This document shows, piece by piece, positions 27,731 to 38,000 of a DNA stretch of 64,000 bases (positions are counted from its first letter, which is position 1; each line of letters opens with the position of its first letter). Position numbers and translations under genes: made by a program. The notes under the pieces are model-generated. The model was not told the origin of the DNA. It did not search any database and saw only the letters and a program-made list of their open reading frames with translations. The stretch covers positions 51,615 to 115,614 of the forward strand of contig NZ_JXOK01000061.1 in NCBI RefSeq assembly GCF_000830505.1, given 5' to 3'. Source of the DNA: Vibrio mytili. Lineage in GTDB: Bacteria > Pseudomonadota > Gammaproteobacteria > Enterobacterales > Vibrionaceae.

Positions 27731-28072
27731 CGAATGCTTTTCCCATTCTCTATCTGAATTGACATTCCGCTAGATATTTATTAACCGTGCTTTTAAAAAA
27801 CACCGTTTTTTACTAGTAAATGACACAGGCTTTGGTTTCGCCTGATGTGGTTTACATTTCACAACATACTATACCCACATAACCACAAGATGCTTGGCTC
27901 AGTCCTTATTGAAGGGTGTCGTTGACACCATTTCATCGTCAAATAACTTGGAACGCGTGCGCTAAGTCATTGCGCTCTTTCCTTGAACTGGCGTCATTGA
28001 CTGCGTTCTGCATCCTGTACCTGGAAGTCATTCGATATGTGAATGCAACGGAAACATGCTGGGATGTATACC
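27731..28072 (+). other. Non-coding gap before the glycine-zipper lipoprotein gene
   Basis: 342 bp. It must contain the promoter of the downstream gene; no gene, terminator or strong palindrome was seen. Confidence 0.45.
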
Positions 28073-28591
28073 ATGAAAATAAAATCTATCGCTATTGCGG
28101 CTGTGGTCTTTGCTGTCTTAGCGGGCTGTAAGGAGAAGACACCGACAGCGCCAACACAAGCAAATATTACGCTGATTGAATCCGTTACAGAAGCGGTCAA
28201 GAAGCCTCATCAAGTCTGTAAGGATGTGGTTGTGACGCAGCAAGTTGAACCGACAGATGATAACAAAATTCTCGGTACCGTTGGTGGAGCTGCGGCAGGC
28301 GCTGCTATTGGGAATCAGATTGGTGGCGGCTCAGGTAAAATTATTGCTACAGCCGCAGGGACAATTGCAGGTGCACTAACAGGCCGTAAAATCCAAGAAA
28401 ATGTGCAAAAAGGTGATGTCGTATCGACAACGAGGCAACAGTGCCACACCGAATATACAACGTCAGAAAAAGTTGTTGGTTATGATGTTACCTATGAAGT
28501 TGCGGGAGCGCCAACAACGGTTCGTTTAGCAAGTAAGCCGACAGTGAAGAGCTTTCCTATCGAAGACGGTAAAGTGGTATTGCCACAATAA
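28073..28591 (+). CDS. Glycine-zipper 2TM-domain lipoprotein (17-kDa antigen/SlyB-like)
   Basis: 172 residues from the ATG at 28073, which starts a clean lipoprotein signal ending in LAGC (Cys19); an ATG at 28043 would precede it by ten unlikely residues. The central 'GGAAAGAAIGNQIGGGSGKIIATAAGTIAGALTGRKIQE' (about 75-115) is a glycine-zipper hairpin that can insert in or lie along the outer membrane. A cysteine-containing C-terminal beta domain follows ('QQCHTEYTTSEKVVGYDVTYEV'). Such lipoproteins affect envelope integrity. A terminator follows. Confidence 0.85.
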   Translation: MKIKSIAIAAVVFAVLAGCKEKTPTAPTQANITLIESVTEAVKKPHQVCKDVVVTQQVEPTDDNKILGTVGGAAAGAAIGNQIGGGSGKIIATAAGTIAGALTGRKIQENVQKGDVVSTTRQQCHTEYTTSEKVVGYDVTYEVAGAPTTVRLASKPTVKSFPIEDGKVVLPQ

Positions 28592-28611
28592 TTAGGTTGC
28601 CCATTAAGTGA

Positions 28612-28645
28612 AGCCCTTTTGTCTATTTTGACGAAAGGGCTTTTA
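28612..28645 (+). terminator. Rho-independent terminator after the glycine-zipper lipoprotein gene
   Basis: AGCCCTTTTGTC / GACGAAAGGGCT stem with one mismatch, followed by TTTT. Confidence 0.85.
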
Positions 28646-28700
28646 ATCTTTAGCTTACTGCATGCAAAGGCAAGTTGGCCTCGTCACGAACAGGTTGGGA

Positions 28701-29609
28701 TTACGCTAAGTTTGTTTGCTGTTCCTTCTCCAATTGAATTTGAGCTTGCCGTTTTTTTATCCGACGTTCACGTTTAGAGAGCCAAATCAGTGGTACAACG
28801 ATCAACACCGTACCAATTGCCATGTAAATATCTGGCACTTCATCAAACCACATAAAGCCAATGACAACGGCACCAATTAAGCCACTGTATTCTGCACTTG
28901 CAATTTTGTTGCTGTCGATAGAGCGATAAGCCATCACACACGTTGCGGCATAAATCATGATAAATAAGCTTGATCCAGCTGCGATTGGGAACGCGTCCCA
29001 TTGCCAGGGTTGCGCTTCGATGAAGACCAGTAATAGTGCAACTGGGATACCTGCTAGGTTAGTCATAAGCAGAGTATGCGCCACTGACTGATCTTTAGGT
29101 AGTTTACGTATCAGTAGGTTATTGACTGCTAAAGACAGAGCGACAACAAACGCGTACATGGCTGCCCAGTCGAATTGATCGGGACGAATGATCACCAACA
29201 CACCAGTAAATCCGACGATCGCTGCCGCGATCGATTGCTTAGATAATTGCTCTTTAAGGAACAATGCCGCTAAAGGTAGCATGATCAAAGGTGCGGCATA
29301 AAACACCGCGTTTGCGGTTGCTAAAGGCAAAGACGATATTGCCAATACCATAAATACTGCACCAAGTAGCCAAACGTGAGCTCGAATAGCGTGCCACTTA
29401 AATCCTTCCATTAGACGAGTCGATTTTGCGAAAAAACAGAATGGCAGAAGCAAAAGTACTGCAGAAATTTGGCGAAACAGGACAAACTGAAAAACAGGCA
29501 CGTCGTTGCCGACACTTTTTATTAACGAGTCAGAGACCACCGCAATAAGGTTTCCAATAATGAGTAGCAACATAGCAGCGCCAACAGATGTAATTTTCAC
29601 TTTTTCCAC
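28701..29609 (-). CDS. EamA/DMT-family transporter
   Basis: 302 residues with ten hydrophobic helices in two EamA repeats (roughly 10-140 and 150-280), for example 'FYAAPLIMLPLAALFLKEQLS' and 'GLIGAVVIGFMWFDEVPD', the usual helix 4/9 motifs. Both termini are predicted cytoplasmic with a basic tail. It exports or imports a small metabolite across the inner membrane. It is divergent from the LysR gene at 29695, which probably controls it; the substrate is unknown. Confidence 0.9.
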   Translation of the reverse strand: MEKVKITSVGAAMLLLIIGNLIAVVSDSLIKSVGNDVPVFQFVLFRQISAVLLLLPFCFFAKSTRLMEGFKWHAIRAHVWLLGAVFMVLAISSLPLATANAVFYAAPLIMLPLAALFLKEQLSKQSIAAAIVGFTGVLVIIRPDQFDWAAMYAFVVALSLAVNNLLIRKLPKDQSVAHTLLMTNLAGIPVALLLVFIEAQPWQWDAFPIAAGSSLFIMIYAATCVMAYRSIDSNKIASAEYSGLIGAVVIGFMWFDEVPDIYMAIGTVLIVVPLIWLSKRERRIKKRQAQIQLEKEQQTNLA

Positions 29610-29694
29610 TCCCTTAATCTTTGCGTAAGAGTAGGGGATGTCATAGGATGAAGTAAAATGATATTTATTAGTTCAACTATGAGTTTATTAGATA

Positions 29695-30582
29695 ATGAAA
29701 TTGCCACCACTAAGAGCGGTGCATTGTTTTGAATCGGTCGCTCGAAACCTGAGTTTCTCGCTAGCGGCACAAGAGCTCAAAGTCACGCAAAGCGCGGTTA
29801 GCCACCAAATACGTTTGCTAGAGGATTATTTAGGAGAGTCTCTATTTATTCGCCAAGGGCGAAAGGTGTCGCTATCTGACACGGGAGCGCGATATTTAGA
29901 AGATATCAGTCCAGCGATAAGTATGATTGCAACCGCAAGTAATCGGGTGCGTGATGGGGAGAAAGGGAGTATTCGTTTGGCGATATACAGCTCGCTTGCC
30001 GTGAAGTGGTTAATTCCTCACTTGTCTGAGTTTAAACGCCTTCATCCAGAAATTGATCTGACATTGAATATGGTCGCGAGCGATCCAGAACAAACGGACA
30101 GCGTAGGGGATTGCTTTATCACCGTTCAACCGCCAAAGCGCAATTATATGGCGACGCACTTGTATGATGAAATCTTATACCCAGTCTGTAGCCATAAGAT
30201 TTGGAAGGAAATACAAGATCAACCTTTGCCAGAAGCTTTGTGGCAATATCCAATACTATCAACGGATTCAATTTTTTATGAGCGAGGGAAGGATTGGGCA
30301 GAATGGTGCAAAGCGGGAGGTTACGCTTTACCTAAACACGCGGATATACAGCACTTTAGCCACATGCTGCTCGCAATAGAAGCAGCTCGATACGACCAAG
30401 GTATCGCGTTCGCGAATGATTTTATGCTCAATGAGCGCGATAAAGCACAAGATTTGGTGTACATTCCGTCTCATGGCTTAGAAACGGGGGATTCCTTTTA
30501 CTTTATTCACAAAAAAAGCCGTTCGAAACAGTCTGAGATTATCAAAATCACCAATTGGTTAAAGCACCTATGCTGGGGATAA
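29695..30582 (+). CDS. LysR-family regulator, GcvA-like
   Basis: 295 residues. It starts with 'KLPPLRAVHCFESVARNLSFSLAAQELKVTQSAVSHQIRLLEDYLGESLFIRQGRKVSLS', the typical GcvA-class helix-turn-helix. The effector domain contains 'SSLAVKWLIPHLSEFKRLHPEIDL' and a C-terminal 'GIAFANDFM' segment. It lies divergent from a DMT exporter gene with 85 bp between the start codons. Regulation of that exporter is likely; the ligand is not known. It has its own terminator. Confidence 0.9.
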   Translation: MKLPPLRAVHCFESVARNLSFSLAAQELKVTQSAVSHQIRLLEDYLGESLFIRQGRKVSLSDTGARYLEDISPAISMIATASNRVRDGEKGSIRLAIYSSLAVKWLIPHLSEFKRLHPEIDLTLNMVASDPEQTDSVGDCFITVQPPKRNYMATHLYDEILYPVCSHKIWKEIQDQPLPEALWQYPILSTDSIFYERGKDWAEWCKAGGYALPKHADIQHFSHMLLAIEAARYDQGIAFANDFMLNERDKAQDLVYIPSHGLETGDSFYFIHKKSRSKQSEIIKITNWLKHLCWG

Positions 30583-30604
30583 TCGTCAAAATGAGTATCA
30601 TGAA

Positions 30605-30629
30605 AAACCCGAGCGTAGCGCTCGGGTTT
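30605..30629. terminator. Bidirectional terminator between LysR and nlpE genes
   Basis: AAACCCGAGCG / CGCTCGGGTTT, an 11-bp perfect stem with 3-nt loop, located between two convergent genes. Confidence 0.85.
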
Positions 30630-30659
30630 AGACTTAACTGTTCACAGCCATGAGTATGG

Positions 30660-31211
30660 TTACTGCTGTTTGCTCAGGTTATACAGGGGTGCCATTTCAC
30701 CACTGACTTTTTCACCGTTGATGTCTAGCTTCATGAGTACGTTTTCACCTACGAAGTATTGGTTTGGTGCTGTTTCATTATTGAGAGTGATTACGCTACC
30801 ATTTTCACCCCAAGTGAATGATCCCTCTGATTTGGTTTGACCATTGTCTTTTTCTTGGTAACTCTGCTCTAGCACGTAAGTACCATCTTGGTTCAAGGTT
30901 AAAGTGATATCAATGCCAGAACAATCTGCACATGGTAGCGTGCCTTTGTACGTACCATTCCAGTCAAGTGAGTTACTAGCATTGTGCGCAGAGTCAACGA
31001 ATGTTTCTGGGGTAATTCCCTGATCCTCAGTCACTTTCTCTTCAACTACAGGTGCTGTGACGACTAATTCATCTTCAGCGGCCTGAGCATTTGCAACTTG
31101 TGCTTCACTTGCTTGAGGTGCTTCTACTGCTACTGTTTCCGCAGGCTTTTCGTCTTGGCAGCCTGCCAGGATGATCACTGCACCAGTTAACGCCAACATC
31201 GTCTTTTTCAT
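30660..31211 (-). CDS. nlpE: NlpE-like outer-membrane lipoprotein
   Basis: 183 residues from the ATG at 31211, which starts a lipoprotein signal ending in LAGC (Cys18); the frame is open further upstream but without a ribosome site. An acidic, Ala/Glu/Val-rich linker of about 75 residues follows, then an NlpE N-terminal domain: 'WNGTYKGTLPCADCSGIDITLTLNQDGTYVL', with the C-x-x-C motif, and 'GSFTWGENGSVITL'. NlpE senses copper, lipoprotein sorting or surface contact and signals to CpxA. The long linker between lipid anchor and domain is unusual compared with E. coli, and the C-terminal OB domain is absent. Confidence 0.87.
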   Translation of the reverse strand: MKKTMLALTGAVIILAGCQDEKPAETVAVEAPQASEAQVANAQAAEDELVVTAPVVEEKVTEDQGITPETFVDSAHNASNSLDWNGTYKGTLPCADCSGIDITLTLNQDGTYVLEQSYQEKDNGQTKSEGSFTWGENGSVITLNNETAPNQYFVGENVLMKLDINGEKVSGEMAPLYNLSKQQ

Positions 31212-31544
31212 TCTGTGCCTCTTTTTGTCAAGATCTAAGGTAATACTGAATGCCTCGAAGATGGGGTGCTCAGTGAACGTAAACTGAACCCGGTTGCTTG
31301 AGGACATTTGAGTATAATATTAGTCGCACTTATGAAATTTACGTCATAGGAAAGCAAGAGAATGATATCAATTTGTCAGTAAAACCTATGTGAGTCAATT
31401 AGTTGAAAGAATATTCAGAGGACTGTAAAGTTCAGCGATTTCGTTAAGCTTCGACCTTATTTCTGAACTGAATTCGTGTGATGAATTTGTAACCTTTATA
31501 TTTCAGTCTACGCTTATAGTTGGTTTTAAATAAGGAGACCTAAT
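31212..31544. other. Divergent promoter region nlpE / small acidic protein
   Basis: 333 bp, AT-rich, no gene. It carries the promoters of the two flanking genes; no defensible operator found. Confidence 0.45.
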
Positions 31545-31739
31545 ATGGCTGAAATGAAACAGGATATCCCACATCGTGTCACGGTTTATCATGACAATGT
31601 CGAGCAAGAAAAAGAGCTGAAAAATGCGATGCTGCCAGAGAAACCACGTTACTTTAATGGCTCGCCGACGTACAAAGCAGAAAGCATCGAAGAGTTTGAA
31701 AGTAAAATCAGCCAAATCGGATTGTCGTTAGATAAGTAG
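31545..31739 (+). CDS. Small soluble hypothetical protein
   Basis: 64 residues with a textbook AAGGAG site 7 bp before the ATG, which supports translation. It is charged, with no signal or membrane segment: 'HRVTVYHDNVEQEKELKNAMLPEKPRYFNGSPTYKAESIEEFESKISQIGLSL'. I do not recognise a family. The gene ends 10 bp before the convergent DUF2391 gene. Confidence 0.65.
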   Translation: MAEMKQDIPHRVTVYHDNVEQEKELKNAMLPEKPRYFNGSPTYKAESIEEFESKISQIGLSLDK

Positions 31740-31748
31740 AATAACGCT

Positions 31749-32144
31749 TTACTCTTTATCAAAGCTGTCCACAACAATCGCGCCCATGGAAGCAGGCATT
31801 GTAATGACTATAATGCGCTTGATTGCGACTATGGGCTCTGTTGCAAGTGGGAGTTTATCAAGGCAAAGCAGCACAAGCGCGACCACGATGGCTGTTATCA
31901 AGTAGGCGATAAACACGCGAAAGATAAAGATTGCGATCCGATGTCGAATCCGGCTTTGGAATACGCTTTGGTAAGCAAAAAAGCTGAGAAAAATCACCGA
32001 TAAACTCAACAACATAAGCAGATTGGTGAATGGCAATTCTTCCCCTAACCGCCACGCTTCTTCAGAAAATGAAATCGGCACTGCAAGGGCAAATGCACCA
32101 ACCAAGACTTGGCTGGCATCTTCTAAATTAAAGTGGCGGCTCAT
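31749..32144 (-). CDS. DUF2391-like membrane protein
   Basis: 131 residues with four hydrophobic segments (about 12-28, 42-60, 70-95, 105-125). Start 'NLEDASQVLVGAFALAVPISFSEEAWRLGEEL' and end 'RIIVITMPASMGAIVVDSF' match the DUF2391 (TIGR02587-like) family, of unknown role. It follows the TPR gene at 32150 by 5 bp, so the two form an operon and probably act together at the inner membrane. Confidence 0.78.
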   Translation of the reverse strand: MSRHFNLEDASQVLVGAFALAVPISFSEEAWRLGEELPFTNLLMLLSLSVIFLSFFAYQSVFQSRIRHRIAIFIFRVFIAYLITAIVVALVLLCLDKLPLATEPIVAIKRIIVITMPASMGAIVVDSFDKE

Positions 32145-32149
32145 TGTGT

Positions 32150-33007
32150 TTAATCCGTTGAATTATGGTGGCCAAGTTGCAATAACTTTTCGAATCGTTC
32201 ATTACCGTGAAGGAGTTCAAGATCACGCTCTTCAGCAAGCAGATCACGAATCGACGGGCTGTATTCGATCGAGCGCTCTAAATCCTCAATGGCTTGTTCT
32301 TCAACACCTAATCGAGAATACGCGCAAGCTCTTTGATATAGGGCTGGACCGTTAGTGAAGTCCACTTCTAGTACTCGGTTACACAAGCTCAGTGCCCAGT
32401 GGTACTCGTTGATTTCCATCGCAGCATCGGCTTTGTAGGTCAGTGCTTCTAGATCTCCAGGGCGAATAACCAATATTTCATCATAAATTTCGATACGCTG
32501 TTCCGGCGTTTGCGAGCTTTGTGCACGCAGCCACAAGTTATGAATTTCGTTGATTTTTTCGATTTCTTTGTTGTTTTCACTAATGATGCGGGTCTTGCGT
32601 TTCAGATCTCGCTCAAGTGCGACGAACTTTTTCTCGTATTCACTGGCGATTTTGTCTAGTCGCTTATCCGCCATTTCTTTGGTGTTATGTTTAAACTCAC
32701 GCAGGGATTGCCAGCCAACAAAAGCAATCAAAGAGGCCACGCCAGCAATGATGTAAAAGAAGTAGGTGACAGTAACGTTGGCGTAGTTGAGTGATTTATC
32801 TGCTACGGCAAGCTCACGGTCGGTGATCTCAACAATCATACGTTTTTCTAGGCTTTGATAGTCCTGACGCAGCGCTTTAATCTCGTCAAGAATATAGCGC
32901 TCCATCAACGGTCTATCTAATAAATCTGATTCTGAATATTTTTCTTCGGCTGCCAAGGTAGGCAGTGCAAGAATCAGTGAGAACAAAATACCAATGAATA
33001 AGCGCAT
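32150..33007 (-). CDS. Membrane-anchored TPR protein
   Basis: 285 residues. A signal-like N-terminus (cleavage near 'LAA', residue 20), a helical region, a membrane segment near 78-98 ('VTVTYFFYIIAGVASLIAFVGW') and a coiled coil (about 105-160, 'DKRLDKIASEYEKKFVALERDLKRKTR') are seen. The C-terminus has about three TPR repeats (165-270, e.g. 'EALTYKADAAMEINEYHWALSLCNRVLEVD', 'GPALYQRACAYSRLGVEEQAIEDLERSIEYSP'). TPRs bind partner proteins. It is the first gene of an operon with the DUF2391 protein, an obvious candidate partner. Confidence 0.8.
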   Translation of the reverse strand: MRLFIGILFSLILALPTLAAEEKYSESDLLDRPLMERYILDEIKALRQDYQSLEKRMIVEITDRELAVADKSLNYANVTVTYFFYIIAGVASLIAFVGWQSLREFKHNTKEMADKRLDKIASEYEKKFVALERDLKRKTRIISENNKEIEKINEIHNLWLRAQSSQTPEQRIEIYDEILVIRPGDLEALTYKADAAMEINEYHWALSLCNRVLEVDFTNGPALYQRACAYSRLGVEEQAIEDLERSIEYSPSIRDLLAEERDLELLHGNERFEKLLQLGHHNSTD

Positions 33008-33871
33008 AAAACGTCCTTTTGCGTTAGGAATACAGATAGACCGTGCAACAATAGCAGATTAAACAAACCTTTAGCAAAGTTCTTCACGTTATGTAACGGA
33101 TTACGGTTTGAAGAGTTGTAACGTTATGTGTTCAAAGACTTTTTCTGTTAAAGCTGGTTTTCAGTGGGTGAGGTGGCGGAGTCCTATTCTACCAATAGAG
33201 TTTCCGCATGCCTTGCTGAACTCCTGATGTATTTCCAAATCCGTAACGTATTTAATGCCGGATTTGAATTTTTCGTCCGGTGTAACTCTCAAATTTGCTT
33301 ATTGATGATGCCATCAGTGATTTGTTGATAGTCAGATGTTATCCACTCCATTGGAACTAAACATCAAATTGGTCAGCGGTTTGCTGAACGGCTTCATTCT
33401 CGAAGTAAAAAGCGCGGCAAAATAAAATCGAACAATGACATGTCCCTGTCTTAAAAAGCATTTCATCGAGTGAATTATAGATCTGAATGATTTTGAGTTG
33501 TATGGCTTAGGTCGTCCTTTCTAACTCGCTAATCACACTTTATTCGTATCAAACGCTATGAAATTGGCATCTGCTTAGTCAAAGCGCTGCGTTGTGTCAC
33601 TACAACCTGAGATCTAAGTTAAGAAAGTGTTAATTTCAATTACGTTAATTGAACCATCTTTGATATTTTATACCTATAAAAATGAAGATTATAAAAAGTT
33701 ACACTGATGTTGATGCCATGGAACGCGGTAATCGGCTTCGGTGATTATTTATTTCAGATGCAATTGCCTTACCTCATACTCAAGTCTTTAAGCCTTAAAT
33801 GCTGTTTTTTACGATAGTACAAAGGGATTGGATGAGGGTTTGTTGGTGAGATACATATAAAAGGATTTTTG
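33008..33871. other. 860-bp gap before the RND locus
   Basis: No protein gene is credible here. It contains a terminator-like hairpin at 33236-33272 that ends no visible gene, and AT-rich promoter-like sequence close to the RND adaptor gene. Confidence 0.5.
33236..33272 (+). terminator. Orphan terminator-like hairpin, possible end of a small RNA
   Basis: CAAATCCG (33236-33243) pairs perfectly with CGGATTTG (33259-33266), then AATTTTT. No upstream protein gene on the plus strand would need it, so it may end a small RNA starting somewhere in 33010-33200. Confidence 0.4.
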
Positions 33872-35029
33872 ATGTTTACAAAACCCATGTTGCGTTGGCT
33901 TTTGCCTTTCGTTATTGCTGGTGGTTCTTATGCCGGGTATTCAGCAATAGCGATGACTGCGCCAAAGAAAGAGTCCACGAAAGAGCCTGTAGTTGAACCG
34001 ACCGTTCAAGCGTCTTCTCTTTTTCCTACCAATCATAATGTTGTTATCACGAGCTACGGAGAGTTGGTTCCTTTTGAAAAAACTCAGTTGTCGACTCAAG
34101 TGAGCGGGGAAGTGATCAGTTGGCATGCTAATTTTGTTACCGGAGGCATCGTAAAGCGAGGTGAAGTGTTATTCACCATTGAAAGTGATAACTACGAAGC
34201 GGCAGTACTGCAAGCTGAAGCTGCACTGGCAAGTGCGCGAGCAGCGTTGATTGAGGAACAAGCAAAAGCAGAAGTTGCAAAACGCCAGGCGAAACAAATG
34301 AGTGACAAACAGGTGACGGACTTATATTTGCGTAAACCGCAATTATTGAGTGCCCAAGCGCAAGTCAAATCCGCCCTTGCATCATTTAAGCGTGCTAGGC
34401 GTGATCTGGAAAACTGTAAAGTGGTTGCTCCATATGATGCGCTTGTCGTTGAACGCGACATTGGTGTGGGACAATTTGTGACAGCAGGCTCTCGAGTTGC
34501 CACTATAAATAATATTGAAGTCGCAGAAGTGCATGTTCCAATTGCTGGGTTTGATAGCGTATTTTTGCCTGAATCTATCGACGATCTGCATGCTACTGTC
34601 ACTCAGCAAGGTGTTTTATCGACGACTCGCGATGGTAAGGTTGTTCGGGATCTAGGGATGATTGATAGTGCAACACGTATGATCAATATGGTGATTCAGG
34701 TGGCCGACCCTTATGGTATTGAAACCAAGAAACCACCGATTAAGTTTGGCTCGTATGTTGAAGTCAGCTTTACGGGCAAAGAGTTGAAGCATATTTATCG
34801 TCTCCCACAAGAATTAGTGAAAAACCGCACGGTCTGGGTAGTGACTGACGACAATAAACTTCAACCAAGAACGGTTACCGTTTTAAGAGCTGAAGGGGCG
34901 TTTATGTTGGTGAAGGACGGATTAGAGCTTAACGATAAACTGGTCCTAACCTTACCAGAATACCCACAAAAAGGCATGGCGGTGAAAATCGCAAAAAAGA
35001 ATGACAACTCCGATACCGTTGTTCAGTAA
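33872..35029 (+). CDS. RND efflux periplasmic adaptor (HlyD family)
   Basis: 385 residues from the ATG at 33872 (AAGGA 6 bp upstream). An N-terminal membrane anchor/signal (RWLLPFVIAGGSYAGYSA) is followed by a barrel-sandwich hybrid half ('VSGEVISWHANFVTGGIVKRGEVLFTIES'). Then come an Ala-rich alpha-hairpin (about 105-180), the second lipoyl half ('VVAPYDALVVERDIGVGQFV') and beta-barrel/MP domains. It links the pump at 35043 to an outer-membrane channel. No channel gene is present here, so TolC or another factor must serve. The gap to the pump gene is 13 bp. Confidence 0.92.
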   Translation: MFTKPMLRWLLPFVIAGGSYAGYSAIAMTAPKKESTKEPVVEPTVQASSLFPTNHNVVITSYGELVPFEKTQLSTQVSGEVISWHANFVTGGIVKRGEVLFTIESDNYEAAVLQAEAALASARAALIEEQAKAEVAKRQAKQMSDKQVTDLYLRKPQLLSAQAQVKSALASFKRARRDLENCKVVAPYDALVVERDIGVGQFVTAGSRVATINNIEVAEVHVPIAGFDSVFLPESIDDLHATVTQQGVLSTTRDGKVVRDLGMIDSATRMINMVIQVADPYGIETKKPPIKFGSYVEVSFTGKELKHIYRLPQELVKNRTVWVVTDDNKLQPRTVTVLRAEGAFMLVKDGLELNDKLVLTLPEYPQKGMAVKIAKKNDNSDTVVQ

Positions 35030-35042
35030 CTAGGAGCTTGTC

Positions 35043-38000
35043 ATGGAAGAGACCAAACAAAAAGGCTTAATCGCGTATTTTGCCAATAATCCAGTGGCTG
35101 CCAATCTGTTGATGGTATTCATTATTATCATGGGCATCGTCAGCTACGTCTTCATTCAAAGACAGATGTTCCCGAACATAGAAGTAAACTACATTGATGT
35201 TCAAGCGACCTATCCTGGTGCCTCTCCTCAAGAAATCGAAGAGAGCATTTTGATGAAAGTCGAGGAGTCGATAAAAGATGTTACTGGAATCAAAAAAGTA
35301 GTGGCGCAAGCGTCTCGTGGTAGTGCTTATGTGTCGATTGAAGTGGATGTCAACGCGGATATCAAACGTGTTTTGGATGACGTAAAACAGCGAATAGATA
35401 CTTTAACGAATTTACCCGCTGGTATGGAGCCAATAAACGTCTATCAGGTTGAATGGCGCCAAGATGTGATTGAAATGGGGTTAGTGAGTGACCGCCCACT
35501 CGAAGAATTAAAGCCCATAGCCAAGGAAGTTGAAGACGAGTTGCTTCAATTGCAAAACGTCATGCTTGTTGATTTAAGTGCTCCGGAAGAAGAGATTGCG
35601 ATAGAAGTCGATCCGCGTATTCTGCGCAAATACGATTTAACGCTGAATGACGTGAGTAATGCCATCCGTCGTTACTCTGCCAATTATTCTGCGGGTGAGG
35701 TGAAAACCAATTCCGGAATGATCGCCGTGCGTATTGAAAATCAGTACTATCATGGAGACGAGTTCCGCAATATACCCGTAAAACTGGGGGCAAATGGTGC
35801 CAAAGTGTTGCTGCAGGACATTGCGACGATCAAAGATGGCTTTACGGAAGAAGAGCGCTACTTTGAATACTCAGGGCAAAATGCCATTTATATGTCGGTA
35901 CAAGCGACGCGTGACCAAAATATCATTCCTGTTGCTGAATCCGTTCACAAGTATATAAAGGCCAAAAACAAAGCATTACCAAGCGATGTTCAGTTAAAGG
36001 TGTTGGTCGATATGACATACTATCTGAACGGTCGTCTCGATATGATGTTGAAAAACCTATTACAGGGTGCAGCATTGGTTGCGATAATGTTGAGCGTTTT
36101 CTTACGTTTCCGTCTCGCAATGTGGGTGATGATTGGTTTGCCCGTTTGTTTCCTTGGCGCGGTCATGTTGATGCCTGCTCTAGGGATCACGGTGAATATC
36201 GTGTCGCTGTTCGCCTTTATTATGGTACTCGGTATCGTGGTCGATGATGCCATTGTTATGGGCGAAAGTGCTTACAGCGAAATAGAGGAAAAAGGCGGCG
36301 GTGTTGAGAACGTTGTAAGAGGCGTCAAACGAGTGGCGACGCCCGCGACCTTTGGTGTGTTGACCACCATTGCGGTATTTGCGCCTTTTTTACTCTCGAG
36401 TGGCATCGATAGCGCGTTCTTTTATGGTATCTCTGGCGTCGTGATCTTGTGTTTAACATTCAGTTTGATTGAATCAAAGTTAATTTTGCCAGCACATCTT
36501 GCCCACACAAACTTCAAACCGAGTAAGCCTGGCGGTTGGCGTGACCGCTTTAATCGACGTTTCTTTGGTTTTGTTAATGGTTCGTATCGCCGTTTTGTTA
36601 CCTCGTGCACACACTGGCGTTGGACAGTTTTTGCTGTATTTTGTGGTTTGTTAGCAATCAGTGCCGCCTTAGTGAATTCAAACTATGTTCGCGTGATCCC
36701 AAACCCGAAGGTCCCAACGGATTACCCCGCTATTACCATTGAAATGAATGATACCGTATCGAGTGAGCAGACGATTGAAGCGCTGCAATCCATTGAAGCG
36801 GTGATGCAAAACGTGGAGTCTCAAACGATTGAAGAATTCGGTCAAGGAATGATCCGCGATGTGCTTTCTTACAACCGAAGCCGTAATGAAGGGCGTATTT
36901 TGGTGCCACTGGTAGACGAAGACCTGCGGCCTTACAACACGTTTGAGCTTGCGCGACGTTGGCGAGAATCTATGCCAACTATTCCTGGCATAAAGAGTAT
37001 GAAAATCCGCGACCAGAGTGCTGGTGGTGGGGAGCGTGATGAATTTGGCTATCTCCTTTTTGGTTCAAACATCAAAGAGCTAAACGAGGCGGGACGCTAC
37101 CTAATTGAACGATTACAGCAACAAGAGGGACTGTTTGATATCTCTTCTTCTATTGACTCGGGTAGTAAGGAGGTACTTCTATCGCTCTCCCCTGTAGCCT
37201 ATGATCTTGGGCTGGACCTTACCATGATAGCTCAGCAAGTTGGGGGCAGCTTTTACGGTGGAGAAGCCCAACGCATTCTTCGCGATGGTGAGGAAATAAA
37301 GGTCATGGTTCGATATCCACAGCTAACACGTGAAGCCTTTTCTTCTTTGCGTTATGCGGTGATCACAACCCCATCAGGCAAAAAAGTCATGCTTGGCGAT
37401 GTCGTTCAAATCAGCGAGCAGCCGGGTGTGAGTACCATTCGCCGTGAAGGTGGTTACCAAACGGTTTACGTGTATGGTTCTATTGATGAAGAATTGGTTG
37501 AGCCTGAAGAGGTCGTGAAGACCATCGACGACAACATACTGCCAGATATGAAACAGCAATACCCAAGCGTTAAGACTGAGCTGGGCGGTGACATAGAAGA
37601 GCAAGCGGCGCAACGTACTGAACAAATCATGTTCTTCGTGGCTGGCATGGTTATCGTCTACATTTTGTTGGCGGTCCCTCTGAAGAGCTACACGCAACCG
37701 CTCATCGTGATGTCTGTTATCCCTTTTAGTTTAACCGGTGCAATTTGGGGGCATTTCTGGTTAGGGCTTGATATCAGTATGATGTCGACATTTGGTTTGA
37801 TTGCGGCTGCGGGCGTCGTTATTAATGACTCTCTTGTTCTGACAGACTATGTCAACCACGTCCGGGAAAAAGGGATGAGTATAAAACAAGCTGTGGTAGA
37901 GGCTGGGTGTGCGCGTTTTCGTGCAATCACTCTCACATCAATCACCACGTTTGCAGGCGTTTTACCTATCATGTTTGAGACGAGTTTACAGGCACGTTTC

